Source: Burkholderiaceae bacterium | Lineage (GTDB): Bacteria > Pseudomonadota > Gammaproteobacteria > Burkholderiales > Burkholderiaceae_B | Assembly: GCA_030158305.1 (NCBI GenBank) | Contig: JAOATE010000050.1 | Coordinates: 1 to 64,000, forward strand | Direction: 5' to 3' | DNA: 64,000 bases | Part shown: one piece after another, positions 1-8,257 of the stretch | How the letters are laid out: every line of letters starts with the position of its first letter | Position numbering within the stretch: position 1 is the first letter of the stretch | The notes under the pieces: generated by a model | Told to the model about the DNA's origin: nothing | The model's database searches: none | Seen by the model: only the letters and a program-made list of their open reading frames with translations | Position numbers and translations under genes: made by a program

Positions 1-443
1 AGGCTGGGTGCGATCCTAAAGCGATGCGAGACGCAGGTTTATTGACCAAAATGAACTGCGATTTTTCAGGTTCATACGACGCGCGTGCGAAGGATAAGGA
101 AGCACAGCTTGCAGCTGAAAGACAAAATAATGTCTTGTTGCGTCAGGCAGTCGCTGACATGGAAAAGAAAAACTCTTTAGTCGCAGCGGATGTGGCCAAG
201 CGTCGTGCTGACGTGACAAACATCACGCGCAGCGTCGGTGCTTATCTTCGATCCGTCCAGGCAAGCAATCCTTCCAACCAAGCCTTGACTGAGCAGATCA
301 AGGCTGCGCGAGCACGTTTGGATGCGCTACAAAAAACGCCTGTGACTTCTGGTGCGACCAACGCACAAGAGTTACAGACGCGCATTCAAGCGGTTGAGGT
401 TGAGGTGGAAAAATTGCGTAGACAATCTGCCATTTTGGAGTAG
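1..443 (+). CDS. Coiled-coil lipoprotein, 5' truncated by window edge
   Basis: The frame is open from the first base, so the gene begins before the window. The first complete codons read Ala-Gly-Cys-Asp, which fits the end of a lipobox, so the mature protein would start at this Cys and be lipid-anchored. The rest, about 145 residues, is rich in Ala, Glu, Lys, Arg and Gln with heptad-like spacing and no membrane segment, consistent with a coiled coil. It ends 4 bases before the start of the VWA gene at 448, so the two are almost certainly co-transcribed. The ATG at 24 lies inside the mature region and is not the true start. I do not recognise a family; a periplasmic structural or scaffolding role beside the VWA protein is inference only. 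Confidence 0.7.
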   Translation, partial: AGCDPKAMRDAGLLTKMNCDFSGSYDARAKDKEAQLAAERQNNVLLRQAVADMEKKNSLVAADVAKRRADVTNITRSVGAYLRSVQASNPSNQALTEQIKAARARLDALQKTPVTSGATNAQELQTRIQAVEVEVEKLRRQSAILE

Positions 444-447
444 GTCA

Positions 448-2004
448 ATGAATCGAATTGTGCAGCGTCGCTTTGACTTCACGTCCGTCCAGGGCTTGGA
501 GACGCTGCATGATTCTTTTCTTCGTATATTAGGTGCCTCAGTGCCGCCAAGTGTAGTGGCACTCTATGCCGCGCCTCGCGTGTCAACCGATGGGTCGGTT
601 CAGTGGCACACATCTTTTGCGGGTCAGCCCATTCCATATGCGGAGTTGCCTGAAGCCGCTGCTATGCATTTGCGCATCGCATTATTCGAACGCTTGCGTG
701 CGATTGGAAAGTTCGCAGAGTCATATGCTGCTCAGCCTACCCATGATCCATCTCTATTAAGTCTGTTGCGCGATGCGAGTGCTGATCCTCCAATTGATGC
801 GATTTACTCAGTCGGTGGGCAGCCAGTTTTGCTGTATTGGAATCGAGCGATAGCAGCCGAATCACCTCGAAAAATTTTAGCGGCACCGATTGTCCCACTC
901 GTTGTATCAACGACTGCATCCAGTCAGCTTTGGAAGTGGCTTCTGGGGGCATTGCTTTTAATGCTGTTTTTATTTTTACTATGGTGGTTTTGGTGCCCGC
1001 GTTCACCTTTGAATAAAGTTGAGCTTCCCATCCAAGTGCCAGTAGTTGAGCCTGTTGCTGTGGTGACGCCTGAGCCTAAGCCCGAGCCACCTCAGCCTGT
1101 TGTGGTGCCTGAGCCTCCCGAGCCCATTCATGTGCCCAAGCCAGCTGACTTGCCCGTGGTGGATCGTGAGCCTGTCCCCGAGCCTGAGCCAATGCCGGAA
1201 CCTATTCCTGTGCCAGAGCCTGTCAAGCCGCCTAAACCTGTGCCACCAGCACCTCCTCCAAAGCCTAAGCCGGTAGTCAAGCCTCCTGCCACCATTACAA
1301 CAGCTAAAAATCTTTGCCCTGAAGATCGTCCTGCCGCTCTCGCACCTGAAATGGTGGTGGTGTTTGATTCTTCTGGATCAATGATGGTCAACATTAATGC
1401 CTCTCGTCAGGAAGAACAATGGCTGTTTAGTACGTTAAATCGTGGTCCACTGGCGATGCAGTTTTTGAGCGGCCAAGATAGACAAAAAATTGAGTATTTG
1501 ACTCGACAGCCGACCCGCATGGTGACCGCTCAACAAGCGACCGCGGATGTTTTACAGCGCTTGCCCTCCGACGTGGGTACAGGGCTTGTTGTCGTAGATG
1601 CGTGTTCCGGTGCTCGCAATATGGGGCGTTATGCTCCTAGTCAGCGAGGGCAGATGATCAATCAGTTGCGAGCGTTGCGTCCCCACCAAGGGACGCCACT
1701 TGCTGACGGGATTTCGGAAGCGGGCAGGCTCGTGGATGGTGTCAACAAAGAAAGTACGATTTTATTGGTCTCTGACGGAGGCGAGTCGTGCGGGGGGGAT
1801 CCATGCGCGGTTGCCCGCAATCTCGCAAGACAAAAGCCACATCTCAAAATTAATGTTGTGGATATTGGTGGCACTGGCGCCGCAGCTTGTGTGGCAGAGG
1901 CAACAGGCGGAAAGATGTATAGCGTTTCCAGCATTACCGAGCTCAATGCTGGCATCAATCGGGCGGCTCAAGACGCCTTGGGTCCTTCGACCTGTAAAAA
2001 ATAG
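448..2004 (+). CDS. Membrane-anchored von Willebrand factor A domain protein with Pro-rich linker
   Basis: 518 aa. ATG 448 is chosen over the longer frame because GGAG stands 7 bases upstream and the upstream gene stops at 443. Residues 1-160 form a soluble N-terminal domain ending in a Gly-Gln-Pro-Val-Leu-Leu-Tyr-Trp motif. Residues 162-182 are one very hydrophobic Trp/Leu-rich membrane span. Residues 193-281 are a Pro/Glu/Val/Lys-rich TonB-like stalk, and residues 301-518 are a VWA domain. The MIDAS metal site is visible as D307-x-S309-x-S311, with later TPLADGI and LLVSDGGE motifs. Expected topology is cytoplasmic N-domain and periplasmic VWA. The N-terminal domain and single Trp-rich span remind me of SrfA-type proteins of srfABC clusters; that link is from memory and uncertain. 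Substrate is unknown. Confidence 0.85.
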   Translation: MNRIVQRRFDFTSVQGLETLHDSFLRILGASVPPSVVALYAAPRVSTDGSVQWHTSFAGQPIPYAELPEAAAMHLRIALFERLRAIGKFAESYAAQPTHDPSLLSLLRDASADPPIDAIYSVGGQPVLLYWNRAIAAESPRKILAAPIVPLVVSTTASSQLWKWLLGALLLMLFLFLLWWFWCPRSPLNKVELPIQVPVVEPVAVVTPEPKPEPPQPVVVPEPPEPIHVPKPADLPVVDREPVPEPEPMPEPIPVPEPVKPPKPVPPAPPPKPKPVVKPPATITTAKNLCPEDRPAALAPEMVVVFDSSGSMMVNINASRQEEQWLFSTLNRGPLAMQFLSGQDRQKIEYLTRQPTRMVTAQQATADVLQRLPSDVGTGLVVVDACSGARNMGRYAPSQRGQMINQLRALRPHQGTPLADGISEAGRLVDGVNKESTILLVSDGGESCGGDPCAVARNLARQKPHLKINVVDIGGTGAAACVAEATGGKMYSVSSITELNAGINRAAQDALGPSTCKK

Positions 2005-2040
2005 TAAGATTCGAATAACTTTAATCAAGGGGATTAGCGC

Positions 2041-3141
2041 ATGAGTCGCCCATTTCGTATTGCAGTACTGCCTGGTGATGGTATTGGTAAAGAAGTGATG
2101 CCTGAGGGTTTGCGGGTATTGAAGACTGCCTCAGAGAAGTTTGGCCTCAATCTTGAATATCGTCATTTTGACTGGGCGTCTTGTGATTATTACGCCAAAA
2201 CTGGCGAAATGATGCCTGCAGACTGGAAGAGCCACCTGCAAGATTGCGATGCGATTTATTTTGGTGCAGTCGGGATGCCTTCCATTGTGCCGGACCATAC
2301 TTCTTTGTACGGTTCCTTGCTCAAGTTCCGTCGCGAATTTGACCAATACATCAACTTGCGCCCAGTCCGCTTGTTTGACGGCGTTCCTTGTCCCTTGGCC
2401 AATCGCAAGGCAGGTGACATCGACTTTTTTGTCGTGCGCGAAAACACCGAAGGCGAATACTCCGCTGTAGGCGGAAAGATGTTCGAAGGCACAGACCGCG
2501 AAATCGTTCTTCAAGAGTCGATCTTTACACGTATCGGTTGCGATCGCGTGTTGCGTTTTGCTTTCGAAATGGCCTCACGTCGTGCGCGTAAACACTTGAC
2601 GATCGCGACCAAATCAAACGGTATCGCAATCAGCATGCCCTATTGGGATGAGCGCGCTGCAGAGGTCGGTAAAGACTATCCAACAGTGACCACCGATAAA
2701 CAGCACATTGACATTTTGTCCGCACGCTTTGTCTTGCAGCCTGATCGTTTTGATGTCGTCGTTGCCTCAAACTTGTTTGGCGATATCCTTTCTGACTTGG
2801 GTCCTGCTTGTACCGGCACAATCGGTTTGGCGCCTTCGGCTAACCTGAACCCAGATCGCAAGTTCCCTTCATTGTTTGAGCCTGTCCACGGTTCTGCACC
2901 TGACATTTACGGCAAAAATATCGCCAACCCGATCGCGATGATTTGGTCAGGTGCCTTGATGTTAGATTACCTCGGTCGTGGCATGCCAGCGGCGGAACAA
3001 AAGCCTTATCTGGATGCGCATGATGCGATTGTGACGGCGATTGAGCAAGTGTTGAGCCAAGGTCCTCACACACCAGACTTGGGTGGAAAAGCAAACACCA
3101 CCCAAATTGGTGAAGCCATCAGCAAAGTGCTGTCCAAGTAA
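2041..3141 (+). CDS. ttuC: Tartrate / D-malate dehydrogenase (decarboxylating), IMDH family
   Basis: 366 aa, full length. It belongs to the isocitrate/isopropylmalate dehydrogenase fold: PGDGIG at the N-terminus, an FVVRENTEGEYS substrate-binding segment, and an NLFGDILSDLG metal-binding segment followed by FEPVHGSAPDIYGK. The overall style is that of TtuC/DmlA enzymes, which oxidise tartrate or D-malate with NAD and Mn(II), often decarboxylating. It differs from LeuB in the loop around residues 70-90. An AAGGGG ribosome site lies about 9 bases before ATG 2041. It is followed 29 bp later by an HpcH/HpaI aldolase, which suggests a two-gene unit for small hydroxy- or oxo-acids. Exact substrate cannot be read from sequence. 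Confidence 0.88.
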   Translation: MSRPFRIAVLPGDGIGKEVMPEGLRVLKTASEKFGLNLEYRHFDWASCDYYAKTGEMMPADWKSHLQDCDAIYFGAVGMPSIVPDHTSLYGSLLKFRREFDQYINLRPVRLFDGVPCPLANRKAGDIDFFVVRENTEGEYSAVGGKMFEGTDREIVLQESIFTRIGCDRVLRFAFEMASRRARKHLTIATKSNGIAISMPYWDERAAEVGKDYPTVTTDKQHIDILSARFVLQPDRFDVVVASNLFGDILSDLGPACTGTIGLAPSANLNPDRKFPSLFEPVHGSAPDIYGKNIANPIAMIWSGALMLDYLGRGMPAAEQKPYLDAHDAIVTAIEQVLSQGPHTPDLGGKANTTQIGEAISKVLSK

Positions 3142-3170
3142 TCGAGCGTTTGACTAAGTGAGAGGATCAG

Positions 3171-3935
3171 ATGCCTGACTACACCAATCGGTTTAAACAA
3201 TCTCTGAAAGCAGGGGAGGCAAACATCGGTTTATGGGTGTCTCTTCCCGACGCTTTTGCGACCGAGATTTGCGCGACGGCGGAGTTTGACTGGATGTTGC
3301 TCGATGGTGAGCACACCCCAACAGACCCGCTGACAATTCTCAGTCAGTTGCAAGCCTGTGCGGCTTACAACACTCAGGTTGTCGCGCGTCCGCCGATTGG
3401 TCAGACACATTTGATTAAACAGTTGTTGGATTTGGGTGTTCAAAACCTCCTGATCCCGATGGTCGATACCGCTGAGCAAGCACGAGAGCTTGTTCAAGCG
3501 GTGCGCTATCCGCCTCATGGCATTCGTGGCGTGGGCTATGGTTCTGCGCGTGTGTCGCGCTGGGACTCTCGCAAGGATTACGTCAAAGTCGCCAACGATG
3601 AAATTTGTTTACTCGTTCAGGCCGAGACAAAAACAGGCCTGAGCAATCTGGACGAGATTTGTGCAGTGGAGGGCGTTGATGGGGTGTTTCTCGGACCGTC
3701 TGATATTTCAGCTGCCCTGGGACATCTCGGCAATCCCGGGCATCCAGAGGTTGTGGCGACGATTGAAAAAGGGATTGCCACTATTCTCAAACATGGCAAA
3801 GCTGCCGGCATTTTGACGCCGGATCGCGTCTTGGCACAGCACTATCTCAAGCTCGGCTGTACGTTTGTCGCCGTGGGTGTGGATGCGCGCGTGTTGGCCT
3901 TGGGTGTGCGAGAACTTCGCGCGGCATTCAAATAA
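3171..3935 (+). CDS. HpcH/HpaI family aldolase (2-oxo-3-deoxy acid / 4-hydroxy-2-oxoheptanedioate aldolase type)
   Basis: 254 aa, typical for class II metal-dependent pyruvate aldolases that cleave 4-hydroxy-2-oxo acids into pyruvate and an aldehyde. Visible motifs are MLLDGEHTP with the conserved catalytic His, VVARPP with the substrate Arg, LLVQAETKTG with the metal-binding Glu, and VFLGPSDISA supplying the second acidic ligand. The gene follows the tartrate/D-malate dehydrogenase by 29 bp with GAGAGGA upstream of its ATG, so the two probably share a transcript. Whether it acts on aromatic ring-cleavage products or sugar-acid products is open, since no aromatic degradation genes lie nearby. 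Its stop overlaps a small AT-rich hairpin (3934-3953) shared with the convergent panE-like gene. Confidence 0.87.
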   Translation: MPDYTNRFKQSLKAGEANIGLWVSLPDAFATEICATAEFDWMLLDGEHTPTDPLTILSQLQACAAYNTQVVARPPIGQTHLIKQLLDLGVQNLLIPMVDTAEQARELVQAVRYPPHGIRGVGYGSARVSRWDSRKDYVKVANDEICLLVQAETKTGLSNLDEICAVEGVDGVFLGPSDISAALGHLGNPGHPEVVATIEKGIATILKHGKAAGILTPDRVLAQHYLKLGCTFVAVGVDARVLALGVRELRAAFK

Positions 3936-3947
3936 TTAAAAATTGAT

Positions 3948-4928
3948 TTAATTCGTCTGCTGCATTGACTCGGAAAGCCCACGCATCAAACCGAGCATCA
4001 ACTCACAACGCGGCGCTGAAACGCCGTGTTCTTTGGCTAAGCCCACTGCAATACCCAAGATTGCCTCATGTTCGAGTGATCGTCCCGCCAGGACGTCCTG
4101 CAGCATCGACGCACGATTCGAACCTGAGCGCTTAGTGGGCGTACAGAGTTCATCGAGATCGATTTTCCCGCGCAGATCGGTGCCACAAGCTAAGGCGATA
4201 TCTGTGACCTCTAGCATCACGGCTTTTCTGAGCGCGATGATGTGAGGATTTTTGTTCATCAGTGGTGTGGGCAGGCGCGTCAGAGCAGCTACTGGATTTA
4301 AGCCGCAATTGATTAACAACTTGTACCAAATCTCGTAACGGAGGTCGGTCGTGGCCACCCCTCGAATCCCGGCTGATTGAAAAATATCTTCGACACGTTT
4401 GAGGCGTTCGGACTCCGATCCATCAGGTTCACCAAGCATCCAGCGATCTTTGAGTGCGCTGCGAATCACGCCTGGCTCGATCACTTCATTGGGAGAGTAG
4501 ATTACGCAACCGAGGCTTTTGTCTTTCAGTCGCTCCCAAAGCTCACCATTTGGATCAAGCGGAAATAGGGGAGCTTGAGGGACATCGAGTCCTTTATGCC
4601 ACCACCAAGGAATGCCATTGGTTGCAAAGACTGCTACGCCATCAGGTGCGAGCAAAGATTCGATCGATGCTGCTGCATCCGGCAAGGCTTGGGCCTTAAG
4701 GGTCACGATCACAATATCTTGCGCAGCGAGCGAGCCTGGATCATCGGTTGCATGATCTGGGCGACCTGAATGGACTTCATCGCCGCGTGAGACTGTCAGG
4801 CCGCGTTGTTTGATGGCCTCTAACTGTGGGCCACGTGCAATGACTGAGATTTCGTGTTGTCCTGCCGCCGATAGCCGGGCAGCGAGATGTCCACCCACAG
4901 CGCCCGCACCATAAATACATACCTTCAT
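3948..4928 (-). CDS. panE: 2-dehydropantoate 2-reductase (ketopantoate reductase)-like protein
   Basis: 326 aa. The N-terminus carries the Rossmann nucleotide motif GAGAVGGHLAARL right after ATG 4928. KAQAL and an NGIPWW segment near residue 105 are characteristic of the ApbA/PanE family, and the C-terminal helical domain contains the catalytic-type Lys in YEIWYKLLINCGLNP. The reaction in the family is NADPH reduction of 2-dehydropantoate to pantoate for coenzyme A synthesis. Many beta-proteobacteria carry several paralogues of this family with other oxo-acid substrates. With a tartrate dehydrogenase and aldolase next door in convergent orientation, a biosynthetic role is likely but not proven. 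Confidence 0.82.
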   Translation of the reverse strand: MKVCIYGAGAVGGHLAARLSAAGQHEISVIARGPQLEAIKQRGLTVSRGDEVHSGRPDHATDDPGSLAAQDIVIVTLKAQALPDAAASIESLLAPDGVAVFATNGIPWWWHKGLDVPQAPLFPLDPNGELWERLKDKSLGCVIYSPNEVIEPGVIRSALKDRWMLGEPDGSESERLKRVEDIFQSAGIRGVATTDLRYEIWYKLLINCGLNPVAALTRLPTPLMNKNPHIIALRKAVMLEVTDIALACGTDLRGKIDLDELCTPTKRSGSNRASMLQDVLAGRSLEHEAILGIAVGLAKEHGVSAPRCELMLGLMRGLSESMQQTN

Positions 4929-5001
4929 GAACTTGAATCCTTTACTTTACATAATATACATTATGCGGTAATTGCGGATGGATCAAATGATCCAAAACCC
5001 T

Positions 5002-6360
5002 TTACTTCAACTCAACTTGTTGACCTAATAACGGCACCATTGCAGACCAACCTAAGCTGTGTTTGATCTCTAAACGCAGTGCGTCTGCCGCTTCAGGTTC
5101 TCCGTGATTTAAAAAGACAGTCTTGGGCGCGCGTTTGATCGTTTTTAGCCAAGCCATCAATTCGTGAGCGTCTGCATGTGCTGACATACCGTCTAAAGAA
5201 ACGACTTCTGCATGAATGGGCACATCTTCACCAAAAATACGGACAGACTTTTCACCTGCAACGATTCTTGCACCTCGAGTACCGCCCGCCTGAAATCCTG
5301 CAAATACGATTGTGTTGCGATGGTCTGAGGCAAAGGTTTTGAGGTGATGTAAAACCCTTCCGCCAGTCGCCATACCGCTGGCAGAAACAATGACTGAGGG
5401 ATACCTTACCGCACTAAGTGCGCGTGATTGTTCTTGGGTTTTAACCATCTTGGCTACGGTGGCCATGCCAGCACATTCACGCCCGACTAAGCGATGCTCT
5501 TTGCAGTGCTTTTGATAGAGTGCGGTGGTATTGATCGCCATTGGGCTATCTAGGTAAATCGGCAAGTTCGGGATCAACTTGTCGATTTTGAGCTTGTAGA
5601 TGGCCAACAGGATTTCCTGCGCGCGTCCAACAGCAAAAGATGGGATCACCACAATACCTCCACGCTCAGCCGTTCTCCTGATGACTTCGCCTAGCTGCGC
5701 CTGTGCATCATCGGACCCGTGGGTTCGATTGCCATAGGTAGATTCCATGACAACGTAGTCGGCACGCTCGATAGGTGCAGGCGCATGCATGATGGGATCG
5801 TTCGGGCGACCTAAATCGCCTGAAAACAAGACGGTTTTGCCCTCGGCGGTGATTTCTGCTGAACTCGCACCCAAAATATGGCCTGCAGGGCGTAGGCGTA
5901 CAGAAACCCCTTTGCACACCTCGAGTGCCCGATCAAACTCGAGCGGTTTAAACAGACGGAGTGTTTGTCTGACGTCTGCAACGGTATAAAGAGGGAGCGC
6001 CACTGGATGTTGTGTGGTGTGGTGACGATTAGCGAAATCTGCTTCTTCTTGTTGAAGCTTTGCGCTGTCTAGCAGCAAAATCTGACACATGTCGATGGTC
6101 GACGGTGTGGCGTATATTGCGCCTCGAAAGCCCTGGTTCACAAGCAAAGGCAAGGCACCTGAATGATCTAAATGGGCGTGCGTCAGCACCACCGCATCAA
6201 TTTTTTGAGCGTCAAAGGGAAACGCCGTCCAGTTGAGCGCACGCAGGTTTTTATACCCTTGAAACAAACCGCAATCGATTAAAACCTGTTGCTTGTCCGT
6301 GCTCAATAATGTTTTTGAGCCTGTGACAGTACTGGCCGCACCAAGAAATGTGAGTTTCAT
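5002..6360 (-). CDS. Beta-CASP metallo-beta-lactamase exonuclease-like protein (YSH1/CPSF family)
   Basis: 452 aa. The metallo-beta-lactamase core is clear: the HAHLDHSG zinc motif near residue 60, then a GHILGASS His, and FSGDLGRPNDP with the bridging Asp. The beta-CASP cap is marked by PSFAVGRAQEIL, SPMAINTT, the GMATGGRVLHHL segment and a C-terminal LNHGEPEAADALR His. This arrangement is known from archaeal and bacterial RNA-processing nucleases related to CPSF73/Ysh1. RNA endo- or exonuclease activity is expected; the target is unknown. It stands alone between panE and an enoyl-CoA hydratase on the same strand, with 73 and 80 bp gaps. Confidence 0.87.
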   Translation of the reverse strand: MKLTFLGAASTVTGSKTLLSTDKQQVLIDCGLFQGYKNLRALNWTAFPFDAQKIDAVVLTHAHLDHSGALPLLVNQGFRGAIYATPSTIDMCQILLLDSAKLQQEEADFANRHHTTQHPVALPLYTVADVRQTLRLFKPLEFDRALEVCKGVSVRLRPAGHILGASSAEITAEGKTVLFSGDLGRPNDPIMHAPAPIERADYVVMESTYGNRTHGSDDAQAQLGEVIRRTAERGGIVVIPSFAVGRAQEILLAIYKLKIDKLIPNLPIYLDSPMAINTTALYQKHCKEHRLVGRECAGMATVAKMVKTQEQSRALSAVRYPSVIVSASGMATGGRVLHHLKTFASDHRNTIVFAGFQAGGTRGARIVAGEKSVRIFGEDVPIHAEVVSLDGMSAHADAHELMAWLKTIKRAPKTVFLNHGEPEAADALRLEIKHSLGWSAMVPLLGQQVELK

Positions 6361-6440
6361 TCAACCACCTCGCGATCCATGATCTAGGCCTATCATACAG
6401 AGTTTAAGTCCCCTGCTTCGCTCTCATTTTCTGGTTCAGT

Positions 6441-7241
6441 CTAGCGACCTTCAAACTTAGGTTTTCGTTTCTCTGCAAAAGCCTGGACCGCCTCTTTATG
6501 ATCATGTGTCGTTTGCACCAGCGCTTGAGAAGCTGCGGCCATGTCCAGCGCAATCGGTAAGCTGACTTGGTTAGAGTCACGAATCAGGCGTTTGCTCATT
6601 CGAATCGAGTGAACAGGATGTGCGGCAATCCGTTGTGCCATCGCGCGTGCCTCGTCCATCAACGCTGCATCGTCCACGACTTTAGAGACCAAACCAATCC
6701 GAGCGGCCTCCTCTGCGTCGACAAAATCGCCCGTAAAGGTCATTTCATAGGCCTTGGACAATCCAACTGCTTTGGGTAAAAACCAGGCTCCACCGTCACC
6801 GGAGACCAAGCCCATTCGCGCGAAACTTTCGCCAAATTTTGCGCTACGGCCTGCAATACGGATATCGCACATCGAGGCTAAGTCACAGCCAGCACCAATC
6901 GCAGCACCATTGACTGCAGCAATAATCGGGGCATCCAGAGTATTAAGTGCCATTGGAATGCGTTGAATGCCGGTCGTGTAATAGGCACGAATATCAACAG
7001 GCGCTTTCTGGACCGCTGCGGTATTGCGATCCTGCATGCGTTTGACGTTTCCACCGGAAGAGAAACCCTCGCCTGCACCCGTGAGGATGACACAGCCAAC
7101 CGTCAGATCCGCATTGATGCGTGCGACATAGCCGACAATCGCATCGATAATGGCAGGTGACAAGGCATTGCGGGTATCGGGCTCGTTGAGGGTGAGTGTG
7201 ACGACCCCTCCAACTTGTTCGTATGTGACGGCTTCGCTCAT
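6441..7241 (-). CDS. Enoyl-CoA hydratase/isomerase family protein
   Basis: 266 aa from ATG 7241, chosen over a TTG at 7268 because GGAG stands 6 bases upstream of the ATG. Crotonase-fold signatures are present: TLNEPDTRNALSP near the N-terminus, GEGFSSGGNV for the first oxyanion-hole loop, and AAVNGAAIGAGCDLASMCD for the second. The acidic position usually needed for hydration is in the MGLVSGDGGAWFLP region. Here the loop reads Ser-Gly-Asp-Gly-Gly rather than the PExxxG pattern, so it may be an isomerase or other crotonase rather than a classical hydratase. Cytoplasmic. No fatty-acid operon surrounds it, so the substrate is unknown. Confidence 0.84.
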   Translation of the reverse strand: MSEAVTYEQVGGVVTLTLNEPDTRNALSPAIIDAIVGYVARINADLTVGCVILTGAGEGFSSGGNVKRMQDRNTAAVQKAPVDIRAYYTTGIQRIPMALNTLDAPIIAAVNGAAIGAGCDLASMCDIRIAGRSAKFGESFARMGLVSGDGGAWFLPKAVGLSKAYEMTFTGDFVDAEEAARIGLVSKVVDDAALMDEARAMAQRIAAHPVHSIRMSKRLIRDSNQVSLPIALDMAAASQALVQTTHDHKEAVQAFAEKRKPKFEGR

Positions 7242-7287
7242 TCTTTCTCCGGGTCTAATGTCAGTCAATATTTTTTAAAATTGTCTC

Positions 7288-7317
7288 TTGCGATACGATC
7301 ATCGAAAAGCTTATACA
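7288..7317 (+). promoter_or_regulatory. Putative sigma-70 promoter for the doxX gene
   Basis: TTGCGA at 7288-7293 and TATACA at 7312-7317 are separated by 18 bp, in the 141-bp divergent region between the enoyl-CoA hydratase and doxX, about 65 bp before the doxX ATG. Match by eye only. Confidence 0.35.
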
Positions 7318-7382
7318 TTAGCGATAATACCGAATCGCCAGTTAAGATGTACTTGACCGTCACAACAACATGAGGAGTTTAA

Positions 7383-7787
7383 ATGAACCACTACGATGAC
7401 ATTGGCAAACTAATATTGCGCTTGTCGGTCGGTATATTGTTGTTGATGCATGGCTTGTTTAAGTTAATGCACGGGATCGCAGGTATTTCTGCCTTGGTTC
7501 AAGCCAATGGCTGGCCGGTTTGGATGGCCTATGGGGTGTTCATCGGCGAGATCATTGCCCCCGCCCTCCTCATCTTGGGTCTACTAACACGCGCGAGCGC
7601 TGTGGTGATTGTGCTGAATATGCTGATTGCTGTTTATTTGGCACACAGTCATCAGCTTTTTCACCTCACAAAATCGGGTGGATGGTTGCTAGAGCTCCAA
7701 GGACTGTATTTGTTTGGTGCTCTGGCGATTGCGCTCCTGGGTGCGGGGCGCTTCAGCGTGGGTGGTGCACGGGGTCGAATGAATTAA
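7383..7787 (+). CDS. DoxX family inner-membrane protein
   Basis: 134 aa with four hydrophobic segments, roughly residues 10-30, 45-65, 70-90 and 105-125, and the family's LRLSVGILLLMHGLFKL-like opening helix followed by GxxxP-containing loops. DoxX/YphA proteins are small integral membrane proteins tied in some bacteria to redox or oxidative-stress systems, but their biochemical role is mostly unknown. GAGGAG lies 6 bases before the ATG. It is monocistronic by appearance: a convergent small gene ends 23 bp downstream. Confidence 0.85.
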   Translation: MNHYDDIGKLILRLSVGILLLMHGLFKLMHGIAGISALVQANGWPVWMAYGVFIGEIIAPALLILGLLTRASAVVIVLNMLIAVYLAHSHQLFHLTKSGGWLLELQGLYLFGALAIALLGAGRFSVGGARGRMN

Positions 7788-7810
7788 AACTTGCAAATCC
7801 CTGCAGCTGA

Positions 7811-8167
7811 CTATCGGCTGATCCCGAATTTAATTTTGATATCCGCCATTTCTTTCTCAAACTCTAACTTGGACTGAGCCAGACATAAGGCTTGGTCTGA
7901 GATTGGCAGTGACTTGCAGTGGTCTAGTGCGATTTGTTGGGCAGCCACTGCTTCTTTACGTGCCGTATCAAACTTTTGCTCTGGTGTGACGTCTTCTTGG
8001 CTCCAGCGCGCTGGATCGGCCGATCGCTCATCGGGCCAAATAATCGGCGGAGGTGGAGGCAGTGGAATCGCTCGTTGTGCATAGCTGTCACGTCCCGCAC
8101 CCATGCCAGCCAATAACATCAAGCCAGATAACGTAATAATCAAGGATTTTTCGTATGGTTTAGCCAT
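7811..8167 (-). CDS. Small exported hypothetical protein
   Basis: 118 aa. ATG 8167 is preferred to the upstream GTG at 8179 because GAGGG stands 5-6 bases before it. Residues 1-30 are a Sec signal peptide with a Lys-rich start, a Leu/Ile-rich core and a probable SYA/Q cleavage site. The mature part begins with a Pro run (residues 35-43) and continues as a charged helix with two Cys (DHCK and ALCLAQ) that could form a disulfide in the periplasm. I do not recognise a family. It converges on doxX and diverges from the exported peroxiredoxin, with a 90-bp region between the two starts. Confidence 0.65.
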   Translation of the reverse strand: MAKPYEKSLIITLSGLMLLAGMGAGRDSYAQRAIPLPPPPPIIWPDERSADPARWSQEDVTPEQKFDTARKEAVAAQQIALDHCKSLPISDQALCLAQSKLEFEKEMADIKIKFGISR

Positions 8168-8257
8168 GAGATCCCTCACTGCGAGTTGTATATTAAGCCC
8201 ACTGATCTTCCCTCTACTGTACGCTTTTTTTCATACTCCTTTGGATCACTTCCCACT

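Noticed and set aside
1128-1394. Gly/Thr/Ser-rich reading frame opposite the VWA gene
   Set aside because: It is the antisense of the Pro-rich codons and has no ribosome site or family pattern; the sense frame has a complete VWA domain.
3934-3953. AT-only hairpin AATTAAA/TTTAATT between convergent genes as a terminator
   Set aside because: The stem is 7 bp of A-T pairs only and overlaps both stop codons; too weak to call.
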